A stretch of 64,000 bases of DNA, taken from contig NZ_JAAGLY010000034.1 in assembly GCF_010548375.1 (NCBI RefSeq), forward strand, positions 1-64,000, given 5' to 3'. The notes beneath the pieces were generated by a model that worked only from the letters and a program-made list of their open reading frames with translations, did no database searches and was not told the origin of the DNA. Source of the DNA: Streptomyces sp. SID13726. Lineage in GTDB: Bacteria > Actinomycetota > Actinomycetes > Streptomycetales > Streptomycetaceae. A program made the position numbers and the translations under genes. This document shows, piece by piece, positions 53,926 to 62,229 of this stretch (the stretch's first letter is position 1; the number at the start of each line of letters is the position of its first letter).

Positions 53926-54016
53926 AGGCTCGCGGGCATCGAGAGGCGGCGTTTCAGTGCCGCAGCGCCGCTGCACCCGCAAGTGCGCCCAGACACACCC
54001 CCGAAGGATGTGGCCC

Positions 54017-55045
54017 GTGAGCTTCAAGGCTGAGTACATCTGGATCGACGGCACCGAGCCGACGGCCAAGCTTCGTTCCAAGACGAAGATCCTCGGCGAC
54101 GACGCCAAGGGCGCCGAGCTGCCGATCTGGGGCTTCGACGGGTCCTCCACGAACCAGGCCGAGGGGCACTCCTCGGACCGTGTCCTCAAGCCGGTCTTCT
54201 CCTGCCCGGACCCGATCCGCGGCGGCGACGACATCCTCGTCCTGTGCGAGGTCCTCAACATCGACATGACGCCGCACGAGTCCAACACCCGTGCCGCGCT
54301 GGCCGAGGTCGCGGAGAAGTTCGCCGCGCAGGAGCCGATCTTCGGCATCGAGCAGGAGTACACGTTCTTCAAGGACGGCTACCCGCTCGGCTTCCCCAAG
54401 GGCGGCTTCCCGGCCCCGCAGGGCGGCTACTACTGCGGTGTCGGCGCCGACGAGATCTTCGGCCGTGACGTCGTCGAGGCGCACCTCGACAACTGCCTCA
54501 AGGCGGGCCTCGCGATCTCCGGCATCAACGCCGAGGTCATGCCCGGCCAGTGGGAGTTCCAGGTCGGCCCGGTCGCCCCGCTGGAGGTCTCCGACCACCT
54601 GTGGGTGGCCCGCTGGCTGCTCTACCGCACCGCCGAGGACTTCGGCATCTCCGCCACCCTGGACCCGAAGCCGGTCAAGGGCGACTGGAACGGCGCGGGC
54701 GCGCACACCAACTTCTCCACCAAGGCGATGCGCGAGAACTACGACGCGATCATCACCGCCGCCGAGTCCCTGGGCGAGGGCTCCAAGCCCCTCGACCACG
54801 TCAAGAACTACGGCGCCGGCATCGACGACCGCCTCACCGGCCTGCACGAGACCGCCCCGTGGAACGAGTACTCCTACGGCGTTTCCAACCGCGGTGCCTC
54901 GGTCCGTATCCCGTGGCAGGTCGAGAAGGACGGCAAGGGCTACATCGAGGACCGCCGCCCGAACGCCAACGTCGACCCGTACGTCGTGACGCGCCTGCTC
55001 GTCGACACGTGCTGCTCCGCGCTGGAGAAGGCCGGACTGGTCTGA
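54017..55045 (+). CDS. glnII: Glutamine synthetase II (eukaryote-like GSII)
   Basis: 342 residues from a GTG at 54017 (GAAGGA upstream). ATP-dependent synthesis of glutamine from glutamate and ammonia. GSII features: FKAEYIWIDGTEPTAKLRSK, LPIWGFDGSSTNQAEGHSSD, FGIEQEYTFFK, GISGINAEVMPGQWEFQVGP, GDWNGAGAHTNFSTKAMREN and SNRGASVRIPWQVEKDGKGY. Shorter than GSI and without the adenylylated Tyr loop, so it is not a GlnE target; control is by GlnR at transcription. Ends before a perfect terminator. Confidence 0.96.
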   Translation: MSFKAEYIWIDGTEPTAKLRSKTKILGDDAKGAELPIWGFDGSSTNQAEGHSSDRVLKPVFSCPDPIRGGDDILVLCEVLNIDMTPHESNTRAALAEVAEKFAAQEPIFGIEQEYTFFKDGYPLGFPKGGFPAPQGGYYCGVGADEIFGRDVVEAHLDNCLKAGLAISGINAEVMPGQWEFQVGPVAPLEVSDHLWVARWLLYRTAEDFGISATLDPKPVKGDWNGAGAHTNFSTKAMRENYDAIITAAESLGEGSKPLDHVKNYGAGIDDRLTGLHETAPWNEYSYGVSNRGASVRIPWQVEKDGKGYIEDRRPNANVDPYVVTRLLVDTCCSALEKAGLV

Positions 55046-55061
55046 TCCCGCTCACCGCTTC

Positions 55062-55097
55062 CCGAGGGGCGCCCACCGACCGGTGGGCGCCCCTCGG
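55062..55097. terminator. Terminator after glnII
   Basis: CCGAGGGGCGCCCACCG (55062-55078) pairs perfectly with 55081-55097, 17 bp with a tiny loop. Confidence 0.88.
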
Positions 55098-55130
55098 CGC
55101 GTTGTCAGTGGCGGCTGGCATGGTGGGGGC

Positions 55131-56057
55131 ATGGAGATCGAGGGGGGCCTGGCCGTCAGGGCCTGGACCGAGAGCGGGCGGACGTACCTCCGGATACCGG
55201 CCGAGGAACTGCGCGCCGCCGTGACCGGACTCGGGGGCGCGGGCAACCGCTTCCTCGTCGCACAGCGCGTCCCGGACCTGCCGGACGTGTTCGCCCAGGT
55301 GTGGCACGAGACGGGCGGCGACTACCAGCTGGAACACCGCGTCGGCAAGGACGCCTTCTTCGGCACCCGCCTGACCGACCCGGACCGCGTGGCGGACCTG
55401 CTGACCGGCTGGGCCCGGCAGGAGGACGGCTGGGACGCGGGCGTGGCGTGGGAGCCGGTGGACCTCGGGCCGGGGGAGGAGGTCCCGGACCTGCCGGACG
55501 AGATCCGCCAGCGGGTGGAGGATCGCGTACGACTCCTGCTGCGCTGCGGCTACGACGACCGGGCCCGGCTCACCGAGGACGCCGAGGAGTGGCTGGTCGA
55601 CGGCGACGTACAGCCCGTGTCCCCGGCCCAGGCACGGCAGTTGGTCGACCGGCTGTGGCTGGAGCGGGTCACCGAGCAGCGGACCTGGCCACCGAGCCCG
55701 ACGGACCCCGACCGGCTGACCGGCGCCTTCGACGCGCTGAACGCCCAGGGCATCACCGCCCGGGAGAACTTCACCTGCTGCCGCCCCTGCGGCACCGCCG
55801 AGATAGGCGGCGAGCGCGCCGAGGGCGACCGCGGCTTCGTCTACTTCCACACCCAGTGCACCGAGAGCGCCGCCGAGGGCCACGGACTGACCCTGCTCTA
55901 CGGCGGTTTCGACGGCTCGGCCGGGACCACCGCGGCGGTCGGGCGCGAGGTCGTGACGGCCCTTGAGATGGCCGGGCTGTCCGCAGTGTGGGACGGCAAT
56001 CCGGACAAGGCGATCGAGGTCAGACCCCTGACCTGGCACAAACACCTGGTGGGGTGA
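55131..56057 (+). CDS. DUF6891-containing protein
   Basis: 308 residues from the ATG at 55131. The N-terminal half is acidic (GGLAVRAWTESGRTYLRIPA; EIRQRVEDRVRLLLRCGYDD). The C-terminal half carries the DUF6891 pattern: LTGAFDALNAQGITARENFT, CCRPCGTAEI, GFVYFHTQCTE and LTLLYGGFDGSAGTTAAVGR. The CCxxC plus a later Cys suggests zinc binding or redox chemistry. Soluble; function unknown. Alone between two regulatory genes. Confidence 0.8.
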   Translation: MEIEGGLAVRAWTESGRTYLRIPAEELRAAVTGLGGAGNRFLVAQRVPDLPDVFAQVWHETGGDYQLEHRVGKDAFFGTRLTDPDRVADLLTGWARQEDGWDAGVAWEPVDLGPGEEVPDLPDEIRQRVEDRVRLLLRCGYDDRARLTEDAEEWLVDGDVQPVSPAQARQLVDRLWLERVTEQRTWPPSPTDPDRLTGAFDALNAQGITARENFTCCRPCGTAEIGGERAEGDRGFVYFHTQCTESAAEGHGLTLLYGGFDGSAGTTAAVGREVVTALEMAGLSAVWDGNPDKAIEVRPLTWHKHLVG

Positions 56058-56145
56058 GCGGGGCCACGTCAATTTCACGCCAAGGAAGCGTCCAAGCAGT
56101 GAGAGGAGACTCCTGTTGCGGGCCTGTGTCTGCTTCAATGGGCGC

Positions 56146-56268
56146 ATGGCCAGCTTCCAGAACCCCACCGCGACAGGTCGCCATGACCTCGAGCCGTTCT
56201 GGCCTTCCCGTCAGCACCACGACTTCGACCGGGTGTGTTGCCGCGCGGTGAACGCGCCGGCCCTCTAA
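56146..56268 (+). CDS. Putative cysteine-type leader peptide (uORF)
   Basis: A 40-codon frame starts at the ATG at 56146 and reads MASFQNPTATGRHDLEPFWP, SRQHHDFDRVCCRAVNAPAL, then TAA. SRQHHDFDRVCCR with adjacent Cys codons (TGT TGC) resembles short actinobacterial leader peptides that sense cysteine supply by ribosome stalling. It lies 82 bp upstream of the wHTH gene in an otherwise empty 293-bp gap. Ribosome site is weak, and no convincing attenuator pair was found apart from a small GGCC-TTC-GGCC hairpin after it. Confidence 0.45.
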   Translation: MASFQNPTATGRHDLEPFWPSRQHHDFDRVCCRAVNAPAL

Positions 56269-56350
56269 AGCCGTACACCCCGGCCTTCGGCCAGCGCGCA
56301 GTCGACGTACGTCTCCCGCAGACCTCCTCGCGCGAAAGAGCTGACCTCTC

Positions 56351-56914
56351 ATGGCGACCACTCGTACCCTCTCCACCGCCACCCTCACCAACCCGGCCGA
56401 GAACGGCGCACGGCACCGGCTCAGGGCCGTCGGCCCGGACGAGGTGCCGGACGTGGCGGAGTTCCTGCCGCCCGGAGCCACCTGGCTGCCGGCCCCCCAG
56501 CACACCCTCCCCGTCCTGCCGGGCCAGCCGCCGATGATCGGCTACCTGGTGCTCGTCCCGGCCGACCAGCGCCCCCCGTTCCTGCCGGAACCGCCGGTGG
56601 CGCGGGGCGACGACTTTGGCGAGCCGCTCGTCCGGATCGACACCGTGCAGCGCACCGCCGAGGTGAACGGCGCGGAACTCGACCTCACCTACCTGGAGTT
56701 CGAGCTGCTCGCCCACCTCGTCCAGCACCCGCACCGGGTGCACACCCGCGACCAGCTGGTCACCACGGTCTGGGGCTACGGCCACGTGGGCGACGGCCGT
56801 ACCGTCGACGTCCACATCGCCCGGCTGCGCCGCAAGCTGGGCGCGGACCTGCGGGGCGCGATCCAGACCGTGCGGCGGGTCGGCTACAAGTACACGCCGC
56901 CGACCGGCGACTGA
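56351..56914 (+). CDS. OmpR/PhoB-type winged-helix protein without receiver
   Basis: 187 residues. The C-terminal domain (about 93-183) is a trans_reg_C winged helix: LVRIDTVQRTAEVNGAELDL, TYLEFELLAHLVQHPHRVHT, RDQLVTTVWGYGHVGDGRTV, DVHIARLRRKLG and VRRVGYKYTPP. The N-terminal about 90 residues hold no receiver Asp cluster but a Pro-rich segment (LPAPQHTLPVLPGQPPMIGY), so activity is not controlled by a kinase. Regulon unknown; the upstream leader-like ORF may tie it to sulphur or redox state. Confidence 0.88.
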   Translation: MATTRTLSTATLTNPAENGARHRLRAVGPDEVPDVAEFLPPGATWLPAPQHTLPVLPGQPPMIGYLVLVPADQRPPFLPEPPVARGDDFGEPLVRIDTVQRTAEVNGAELDLTYLEFELLAHLVQHPHRVHTRDQLVTTVWGYGHVGDGRTVDVHIARLRRKLGADLRGAIQTVRRVGYKYTPPTGD

Positions 56915-56946
56915 CCCTCCGCGCACGCCACACCCGCCACACACGC

Positions 56947-56982
56947 CGGTCCTGCCGCTCGTGGCCGCGAGCGGCAGGACCG
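56947..56982. terminator. Terminator after the wHTH gene
   Basis: CGGTCCTGCCGCTCG (56947-56961) pairs perfectly with CGAGCGGCAGGACCG (56968-56982), loop 6 nt, between convergent genes. Confidence 0.88.
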
Positions 56983-57038
56983 TGACACGTACCGGCGGCG
57001 GTGGCCCGCCGCCTCAGCGGGTCAGGACGCGAACGGCA

Positions 57039-57725
57039 TCACCCCACCTTCTCGATCAGCGCCCGGCGGATCAGGAACTTGCCGGGCTCCCGCACCTGTT
57101 CGAAGGCCGCGTTGTTGAGCAGCGCGCAGCTGCCGGAGACCGAAGTGACCTCCACCGTCGTGGACTTGTTGTTGTCCAGGTTGGTGACCTTCAGCTTCGT
57201 GCCGGCCGGGAACTGGTTGCTGGACGCGGCGGGCGCGCCGGCCTCACCGGAGAGCGTCACGGTCGAGCCGTTGCAGACCTGCTGCCCGGACCCGGCGTCG
57301 TCCGCCGGGGGAGCCTGGGAAGCGGGTGGTGCCTGGGACGCGGGCGGCGCCTCCTGGGAGCCGGCGGGCGCGGACGCTGCCTGCGAGGGCTGTCCAGCGG
57401 CGGCCTGGGAGTCCTGAGCCGACTCCCCGACCACACAACCGGACGCTTCCTGCTGCACCTTGATCTGTGCGATCACCGCGTCCCGGTTGGCGATCCGGGC
57501 CGCCGACTGCGCGTCGGGGTTGGCCCGTTGCCCCTCGATGAACCGCTGGTTGTTGCCGAGCGCGGTGGCGAGCCCCTGGCAGACCGTCGACTCCGCGGCC
57601 GTCTGCGGGCTCTGCGCGGCGTTGGAGGTGCTGGCCATCACAAAGGCCCCACCCCCCGCCACCGCCGCCGCGCTCACCAGCAGCGCGACCTTCTTCTTCG
57701 TACCGAGCGTTCTCCTGCGCGACAT
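57039..57725 (-). CDS. Secreted Pro/Ala/Ser-rich protein, function unknown
   Basis: 228 residues. Signal peptide MSRRRTLGTKKKVALLVSAA with core AVAGGGAFVMAS and cleavage near SNA-AQ. An N-terminal helical part (VCQGLATALGNNQRFIEGQR) with one Cys pair, a linker of PPASQAPPASQAPPA repeats (about 126-142), and a C-terminal beta domain with VCNGSTVTLSG, LKVTNLDNNKSTTVEVTSVS and GSCALLNNAAFEQVREPGKF. The C-terminal piece recalls double-psi beta-barrel proteins (RlpA/expansin-like), but the catalytic Asp/His are not evident. Probably extracellular. Confidence 0.8.
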   Translation of the reverse strand: MSRRRTLGTKKKVALLVSAAAVAGGGAFVMASTSNAAQSPQTAAESTVCQGLATALGNNQRFIEGQRANPDAQSAARIANRDAVIAQIKVQQEASGCVVGESAQDSQAAAGQPSQAASAPAGSQEAPPASQAPPASQAPPADDAGSGQQVCNGSTVTLSGEAGAPAASSNQFPAGTKLKVTNLDNNKSTTVEVTSVSGSCALLNNAAFEQVREPGKFLIRRALIEKVG

Positions 57726-57806
57726 CCGCGCCTCCTGGGAGGTAGGGGAGCGTACGCCGCTATGTACGAGATACCGAACGAGGTTACTCAGTGGTTACAG
57801 GAGTCA

Positions 57807-57827
57807 TGTGACGTAACCTGCGTCACA
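57807..57827. promoter_or_regulatory. TGTGACG-N7-CGTCACA dyad
   Basis: Perfect 7-bp arms, about 80 bp upstream of the secreted-protein gene and just past the ArsC-like gene stop. CRP-like proteins bind TGTGA-N6-TCACA, but the spacing here is longer (N11), so a different regulator is likely. Confidence 0.4.
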
Positions 57828-57829
57828 CT

Positions 57830-58195
57830 TCACTGCTTCCGGGACAGCGCGTCCCGTACGGCCTCGTCGGTCCGGCCGACCAGCGCCGAGCCGTCGTCCG
57901 CCGTGATGATCGGGCGCTGGATCAGCTTGGGGCGGGCGGCGAGCGCCTCGATCCAGCGGTCGCGCGAACCGCCGTCCCTGGCCCACTCCTTGAGGCCGAG
58001 CTCCTTCGCGTCGGCCTCCTGGGTGCGGGTGATGTCCCAGGGTTCGAGGCCGAGCCGGTCGAGCACCTCGCGGATCTCGTCCGCGCTCGGCACGTCCTCC
58101 AGATAGCGGCGGACGGTGTAGTCGGCGCCCTCGGCGTCGAGCAGGCTGATGGCGCTGCGGCACTTCGAGCAGGCCGGATTGATCCAGATCTCCAT
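57830..58195 (-). CDS. ArsC/Spx-family thioredoxin-fold protein
   Basis: 121 residues. EIWINPACSKCRSAISLLDA at the N-terminus gives the ArsC Cys in a CxxC (PACSKC). The rest fits the family: YTVRRYLEDVPSADEIREVL, LGLEPWDITRTQEADAKELG, LIQRPIITADDGSALVGRT. The Arg before Pro (QRP) is the arsenate/GSH contact in ArsC. It may reduce arsenate or be a YffB/Spx-like redox protein; no ars genes lie nearby. Confidence 0.9.
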   Translation of the reverse strand: MEIWINPACSKCRSAISLLDAEGADYTVRRYLEDVPSADEIREVLDRLGLEPWDITRTQEADAKELGLKEWARDGGSRDRWIEALAARPKLIQRPIITADDGSALVGRTDEAVRDALSRKQ

Positions 58196-58358
58196 GCCGC
58201 CACCGTACGCGAAAACCCGTTGTCCACCTGCGTCACAGCACCCCCGAAAGCCCTTGTGGCCAGGGGCTTTTGTCAGTGGCGGGCGGTAGAATAAAACCAG
58301 TGTTCGAGGGCGTCGCCGGAACCCCGGCCGCCGCCCTTACCGCGACAGGAGGATGCCT

Positions 58359-58673
58359 GTGCCCGCTGCCGCACTGAAGCCGAAGCCGTTGCCCACCCAG
58401 TCCACCGCGACCCACCCCGTCCTGCTCGACCTGCCGTACGCCCCCCTGGAGAAGCGCCCGTTGCCGCCGGGCCGTCCGCGGGAGTGGTACGTCGTCCACA
58501 ACCGCCGCCTCAAGGCGATGCGCCTCGCGATCGCCCTGCTCGACTCGGGCGTCTACGTCCCGAACCAGGCCCGCAACGAGACGATCAGGGACACGGCGGA
58601 GACGATCGGCGTACACCCGCCGTCGGACACCACGTGCCACATGGTGCGGGCGCTGATGCGCTACTCGCGGTGA
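58359..58673 (+). CDS. Small basic conserved protein, function unknown
   Basis: 104 residues. AGGAGG at 58347-58352 is 6 nt before the GTG at 58359; the ATG at 58353 is too close to it. Sequence PAAALKPKPLPTQSTATHPV, then EKRPLPPGRPREWYVVHNRR and LKAMRLAIALLDSGVYVPNQ. The Pro-rich start and basic helix RRLKAMRLAIALLD suggest a nucleic-acid or protein contact. Not assigned to a family. Confidence 0.75.
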   Translation: MPAAALKPKPLPTQSTATHPVLLDLPYAPLEKRPLPPGRPREWYVVHNRRLKAMRLAIALLDSGVYVPNQARNETIRDTAETIGVHPPSDTTCHMVRALMRYSR

Positions 58674-58678
58674 GCCGT

Positions 58679-58718
58679 CGCGCCGGTGTGCCCCTGGGAC
58701 CAGGGGCACACCGGCGCG
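58679..58718. terminator. 19-bp perfect hairpin between convergent genes
   Basis: CGCGCCGGTGTGCCCCTGG (58679-58697) pairs with 58700-58718; it lies a few bases after one stop and before the HTH_42 gene stop at 58723. Confidence 0.9.
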
Positions 58719-58722
58719 ACCG

Positions 58723-59913
58723 TCACTCGGCGAGTTCCTTCTCCAGCGGAGTCCGGAACCGCGGCCGCACCCGAGTCTCCCCCACCCACTCCCGCAACCG
58801 GGCGGCCTCCACCGCGAGGGCCGCCTCCGCCTCGGGCCCCACGCCCTCGGTGTCCAGCAGCCGCCAGACGATCTCTCCGTCGGCCCGCTGCGCCCAACCG
58901 CCCACCACCCGCCCGTTCCACCACACCGTCGGCCCCACGTTGCCGCTCCGGTCGAACAGGGCGGCCCGCATGGACGGGTCCAGATACCAGTCCCGCTGCT
59001 GCCAGCCCATCGCCGTCGGATCGAGCCCGGGCAGCAACGCGGCCCAGGGCTCCGCCGGCCCCGCGACCGGACCGGCGTCGCCCTCGACGACGTAGGCGGG
59101 ACCCTCGTCGACCGTCACCGCCACCGCGCGGACCGCCGACAGCGCCCGGCGTACGTCGCTCACCTTCCACCCCGTCCACCACTTCAGGTCGGCCTCGGTG
59201 GCGGGACCGCACACGGCGAGCCACCGCCGCAGCAACTCCGCCTGGGCCTCGGCGACATCGAGCTCCGGATGCGGCGGGGCGACCGCCCACCGGAACTGCG
59301 AGGACATCCACGAGCCGAGCGGCCGTCCCCGTACGACCTTCCCCTCCACCCCGAGCACCCTCAACAGCCGTGTCGACACGGTGTGAACGCCCTCGTAGCT
59401 CTTCCCGGCCGAGTACACGAACTGCTCCCGCAGCCGGGGTTCGTCCTGCGACAGCTCCGCCGCCGTGGCCTGCCCCCGCCGCGCGAGCGCGGCCAGCGCC
59501 GACTCCTCGACCTCCTTCAGCCAGGCCGCGTCCGGGGCGCCCGCCTTCGCCATGTCCTTGATGAGCGACGCCCGTTCCCGCGCGGCGACCACGAGCCCGG
59601 TCGAGGCGTGCACGACGGCCGTCAACTCCGCGGGAAACGCGAACACGGTGTGCCGCATCCCGTGCATCCGCACCAGCGACCGCTCCCCGTACAGCGCCCG
59701 CTCGGTCTCGGCGACGGTGCCGGAGGAGTCCGTGAGCCGAGCGCCGACGGCGAGGTACACGGTCGCCGGATCGCTTCCGTGCAACGCCACCAAGGCACGG
59801 CCCACCTCCTCAGGACTGCCCACCCGAGCCTCACGGGCGAGCTGCTGCCGCAGCCCCAGCCGCCCCCGCCGCTCGGCCACCCCGATATGCCGCACCCCAT
59901 CACGCAAGCTCAT
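58723..59913 (-). CDS. HTH_42 winged-helix protein, AlkZ/YcaQ-like
   Basis: 396 residues from the ATG at 59913. PF06224-type protein: RRGRLGLRQQLAREARVGSP, LVALHGSDPATVYLAVGARL, RSLVRMHGMRHTVFAFPAEL, LSQDEPRLREQFVYSAGKSY and VWWNGRVVGGWAQRADGEIV. The superfamily includes the DNA glycosylases AlkZ and YcaQ that unhook alkylated or crosslinked bases. The catalytic Q-x-Q is not plain here, so a repair role is inferred only from family. Divergent from the DUF2252 gene. Confidence 0.82.
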   Translation of the reverse strand: MSLRDGVRHIGVAERRGRLGLRQQLAREARVGSPEEVGRALVALHGSDPATVYLAVGARLTDSSGTVAETERALYGERSLVRMHGMRHTVFAFPAELTAVVHASTGLVVAARERASLIKDMAKAGAPDAAWLKEVEESALAALARRGQATAAELSQDEPRLREQFVYSAGKSYEGVHTVSTRLLRVLGVEGKVVRGRPLGSWMSSQFRWAVAPPHPELDVAEAQAELLRRWLAVCGPATEADLKWWTGWKVSDVRRALSAVRAVAVTVDEGPAYVVEGDAGPVAGPAEPWAALLPGLDPTAMGWQQRDWYLDPSMRAALFDRSGNVGPTVWWNGRVVGGWAQRADGEIVWRLLDTEGVGPEAEAALAVEAARLREWVGETRVRPRFRTPLEKELAE

Positions 59914-60056
59914 GGCCCCATCTTGACGGGCCCCACTGACAACGCGCCCCGACCAGGGCCCGTCACCCGAATCGCCGCACTCCGCATGCGCACCTCCCCG
60001 CCCCGGCCCTTCACTGCGATCAGGAGGTGAAGGACACCGGCGACCAGGAGGCGGGC

Positions 60057-60096
60057 GTGACACGGAGGCGAGACGCGTGACACGGAGGCGAGACGC
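60057..60096 (+). repeat. 20-bp tandem duplication containing the ribosome site
   Basis: GTGACACGGAGGCGAGACGC occurs twice without a gap (60057-60076, 60077-60096), and the ATG of the next gene follows directly. Each copy holds GGAGG at start-codon spacing, so the second GTG could also initiate, two initiation contexts in a row. Confidence 0.9.
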
Positions 60097-61437
60097 ATGA
60101 GCACCCCCGCCACCCGCACGGAGCGCGGCCGAGCCGCCCGCAAACGCGTCCCCCGCTCCGGCCACGCCGCCTGGATCCCGGCCATCGACCGCCAGGACCC
60201 CGTGGCCGTACTGGAGAGACAGGGCCGCGACCGCCTCCCTGAACTGCTCCCGATCCGCTACGGCAGGATGTCCGCGTCCCCCTTCGCCTTCCTGCGCGGC
60301 TCCGCCGCCGTGATGGCCGCCGACCTGGCCTCCCAGCCGCACACCGGCCTCACGGTCCAGCTGTGCGGCGACGCCCACCTGCTCAACTTCGGCCTCTACG
60401 CCTCCCCGGAACGCACGCTCCTCTTCGACCTGAACGACTTCGACGAGACCTTCCCCGGCCCCTTCGAATGGGACGTCAAGCGGCTCGCGGCGAGCGTCAC
60501 GGTCGCCGCCCGCGAGAACGGGCACAGCGACGCCAAGGCCCACCGGGCGGCTCTGGAGGCGACGACGGCGTACCGTACGGCGATGCGCAGGCTGGCCCGC
60601 ATGGGCGAGCTGGAGGTCTGGTACGAGAGCGTCGACGCGGAGAGCCTGCTGCCCCTGGTCCGCTCGGCCCGCCACCGCCGGCGCGTCGAGTCCAGCCTGA
60701 CCCGGGCCCGCCGCCGCACCAGCCTCCAGGCGGTCGGCAAGCTGACGGAGCTGGTCGACGGCCGCCGCCGCATCATCCACGACCCACCGCTCCTGGAACC
60801 GGCCGGCGCCCCCGACATGGCGAGCCTCCGCAAGATCTTCAGCGACTACCGCTCCACCCTCTCCGAGGAACGCCGGCTGCTCCTGGACCGCTACCGCTTC
60901 GTGGACGCGGCCCGCAAGGTCGTCGGCGTGGGCAGCGTCGGCACCCGCTGCTTCATCGTGCTGCTGGCCGGACGGGACGACGACGACCCGCTGTTCCTCC
61001 AGATCAAGGAGGCGCGGAAGTCCGTACTCGAAGAACACCTGCCCCACGGCCCCTACGTCCACCCCGGCCGCCGTGTGGTCGCCGGCCAGCGCCTCCTCCA
61101 GGCCGCCAGCGACATCTTCCTCGGCTGGATGAGCGGCCCCCAGGGACGGGCCTTCTACTGGCGCCAGCTCCGCGACATGAAGGGCTCCGCCGACGTCGCC
61201 GGCATGCCCCCGGCCGACCTCACGGCCTACGCCCGCCTCTGCGGCACCACCCTGGCCCGCGCCCACGCCCGCTCCGGCGACCGCCTCGCCATCGCCGCGT
61301 ACCTCGGCACCACGGACACCTTCGCCCACGCCGTGGCCGACTTCGCCCTCACCTACGCCCATCAGACGGCCAAGGACCACGCGACCCTCTCGGCGGCGAT
61401 CGCGGCGGGCGTCGTCAGGGCGGCACCGGGGGAGTAG
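60097..61437 (+). CDS. DUF2252 protein
   Basis: 446 residues from the ATG at 60097. DUF2252 features: RVPRSGHAAWIPAIDRQDPV, LLPIRYGRMSASPFAFLRGS, LTVQLCGDAHLLNFGLYASP, LLFDLNDFDETFPGPFEWDV and KRLAASVTVAAR; later FLQIKEARKSVLEEHLPHGP and a YWRQLRDMKGSADVAGMPP. The GDxHxxN and D-x-N-D-F-D motifs are like those of aminoglycoside-kinase-fold enzymes, so a phosphotransferase activity is suspected; the substrate is unknown. Preceded by the duplicated ribosome site. Confidence 0.88.
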   Translation: MSTPATRTERGRAARKRVPRSGHAAWIPAIDRQDPVAVLERQGRDRLPELLPIRYGRMSASPFAFLRGSAAVMAADLASQPHTGLTVQLCGDAHLLNFGLYASPERTLLFDLNDFDETFPGPFEWDVKRLAASVTVAARENGHSDAKAHRAALEATTAYRTAMRRLARMGELEVWYESVDAESLLPLVRSARHRRRVESSLTRARRRTSLQAVGKLTELVDGRRRIIHDPPLLEPAGAPDMASLRKIFSDYRSTLSEERRLLLDRYRFVDAARKVVGVGSVGTRCFIVLLAGRDDDDPLFLQIKEARKSVLEEHLPHGPYVHPGRRVVAGQRLLQAASDIFLGWMSGPQGRAFYWRQLRDMKGSADVAGMPPADLTAYARLCGTTLARAHARSGDRLAIAAYLGTTDTFAHAVADFALTYAHQTAKDHATLSAAIAAGVVRAAPGE

Positions 61438-61636
61438 GCGCGCCGGCCGGTGGGGGCCGGCCGCGCATCCGGTTGGGGCGATGGACGCACCTTCGGACGC
61501 GTACGGTGCGCAGGGGACCGATGTCCCCCACCGGACGGCAACGGGCCGCCGCAGGCATCTCAGGGGCGCGGGGAACTGCGCAAAACGCCCGCCCTCACCG
61601 AACCCGCACCCGCCCACCAACGCCAAAGGCAATCAC
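61438..61636. repeat. Gap before cheB-like gene with a dispersed Streptomyces repeat
   Basis: About 61555-61590 carries CAGGGGCGCGGGGAACTGCG, one of the commonest short repeats between Streptomyces genes (recalled knowledge). A GGCCGG/CCGGCC hairpin lies at about 61441-61465. No gene seen. Confidence 0.6.
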
Positions 61637-62224
61637 ATGACCACCCTCGACTCCTTCGACGTCGTGGCCATCGCCTCCTCCGCAGGCGGCATCCACGCCC
61701 TGTCCACCCTCCTCACCTCCCTCGACGCCGACCTCCCCGTCCCCCTCCTCGTCGTACAGCACCTCGACCGCCGCCACCGCACCGTCATCGCCGAAGTCCT
61801 CACCCGCCGCACCGACATGAACGTGAAACTCGCCGAGGACCACGAGCGCGTCACCCCCGGCACGGTCTACATCGCCCCGCCCGACCGCCACCTCCTCGTC
61901 CGCCAGGACGGCGTGCTCGCCCTCACCGACACCGAGCTCGTCCACTTCGTACGGCCCTCCGCGGACCTCCTCTTCGAGTCGGTCGCCGGCGCCTACGGCC
62001 CCCGTGCCATCGCCTGCGTCCTCACCGGTACCGGCCGCGACGGCGCCATGGGCGTGGACGCCGTCAAGTCGCGCGGCGGCACCGTCATCGTCCAGGAACC
62101 GGCCACCGCCGAGTTCCGAGGCATGCCGGACGCGGCGATGGGTACGGGCACAGTGGACTTCGTGCTACCTCTGGAGGAGATCGCCGCGGTGATCCGCGGA
62201 CTGGTCGACACCAAAGGGCAGTAG
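61637..62224 (+). CDS. CheB-type methylesterase domain protein (no receiver)
   Basis: 195 residues from the ATG at 61637 (AAAGGCAA upstream). The CheB catalytic domain is complete: Ser in VVAIASSAGGIHAL, His in LLVVQHLDRRHR and Asp in GTGRDGAMGVDAV, with VYIAPPDRHLLVRQDG and PATAEFRGMPDAAMGTG. It lacks the receiver that normally gates CheB. Streptomyces does not swim or run classical chemotaxis, so with the following CheR it is likely a signalling module acting on another protein's glutamates. Confidence 0.9.
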   Translation: MTTLDSFDVVAIASSAGGIHALSTLLTSLDADLPVPLLVVQHLDRRHRTVIAEVLTRRTDMNVKLAEDHERVTPGTVYIAPPDRHLLVRQDGVLALTDTELVHFVRPSADLLFESVAGAYGPRAIACVLTGTGRDGAMGVDAVKSRGGTVIVQEPATAEFRGMPDAAMGTGTVDFVLPLEEIAAVIRGLVDTKGQ

Positions 62225-62229
62225 CAGAA

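Noticed and set aside
53902..54033. 43-codon frame overlapping the glnII start
   Set aside because: Starts inside the probable GlnR region without ribosome site; no leader-like motif. Probably chance.
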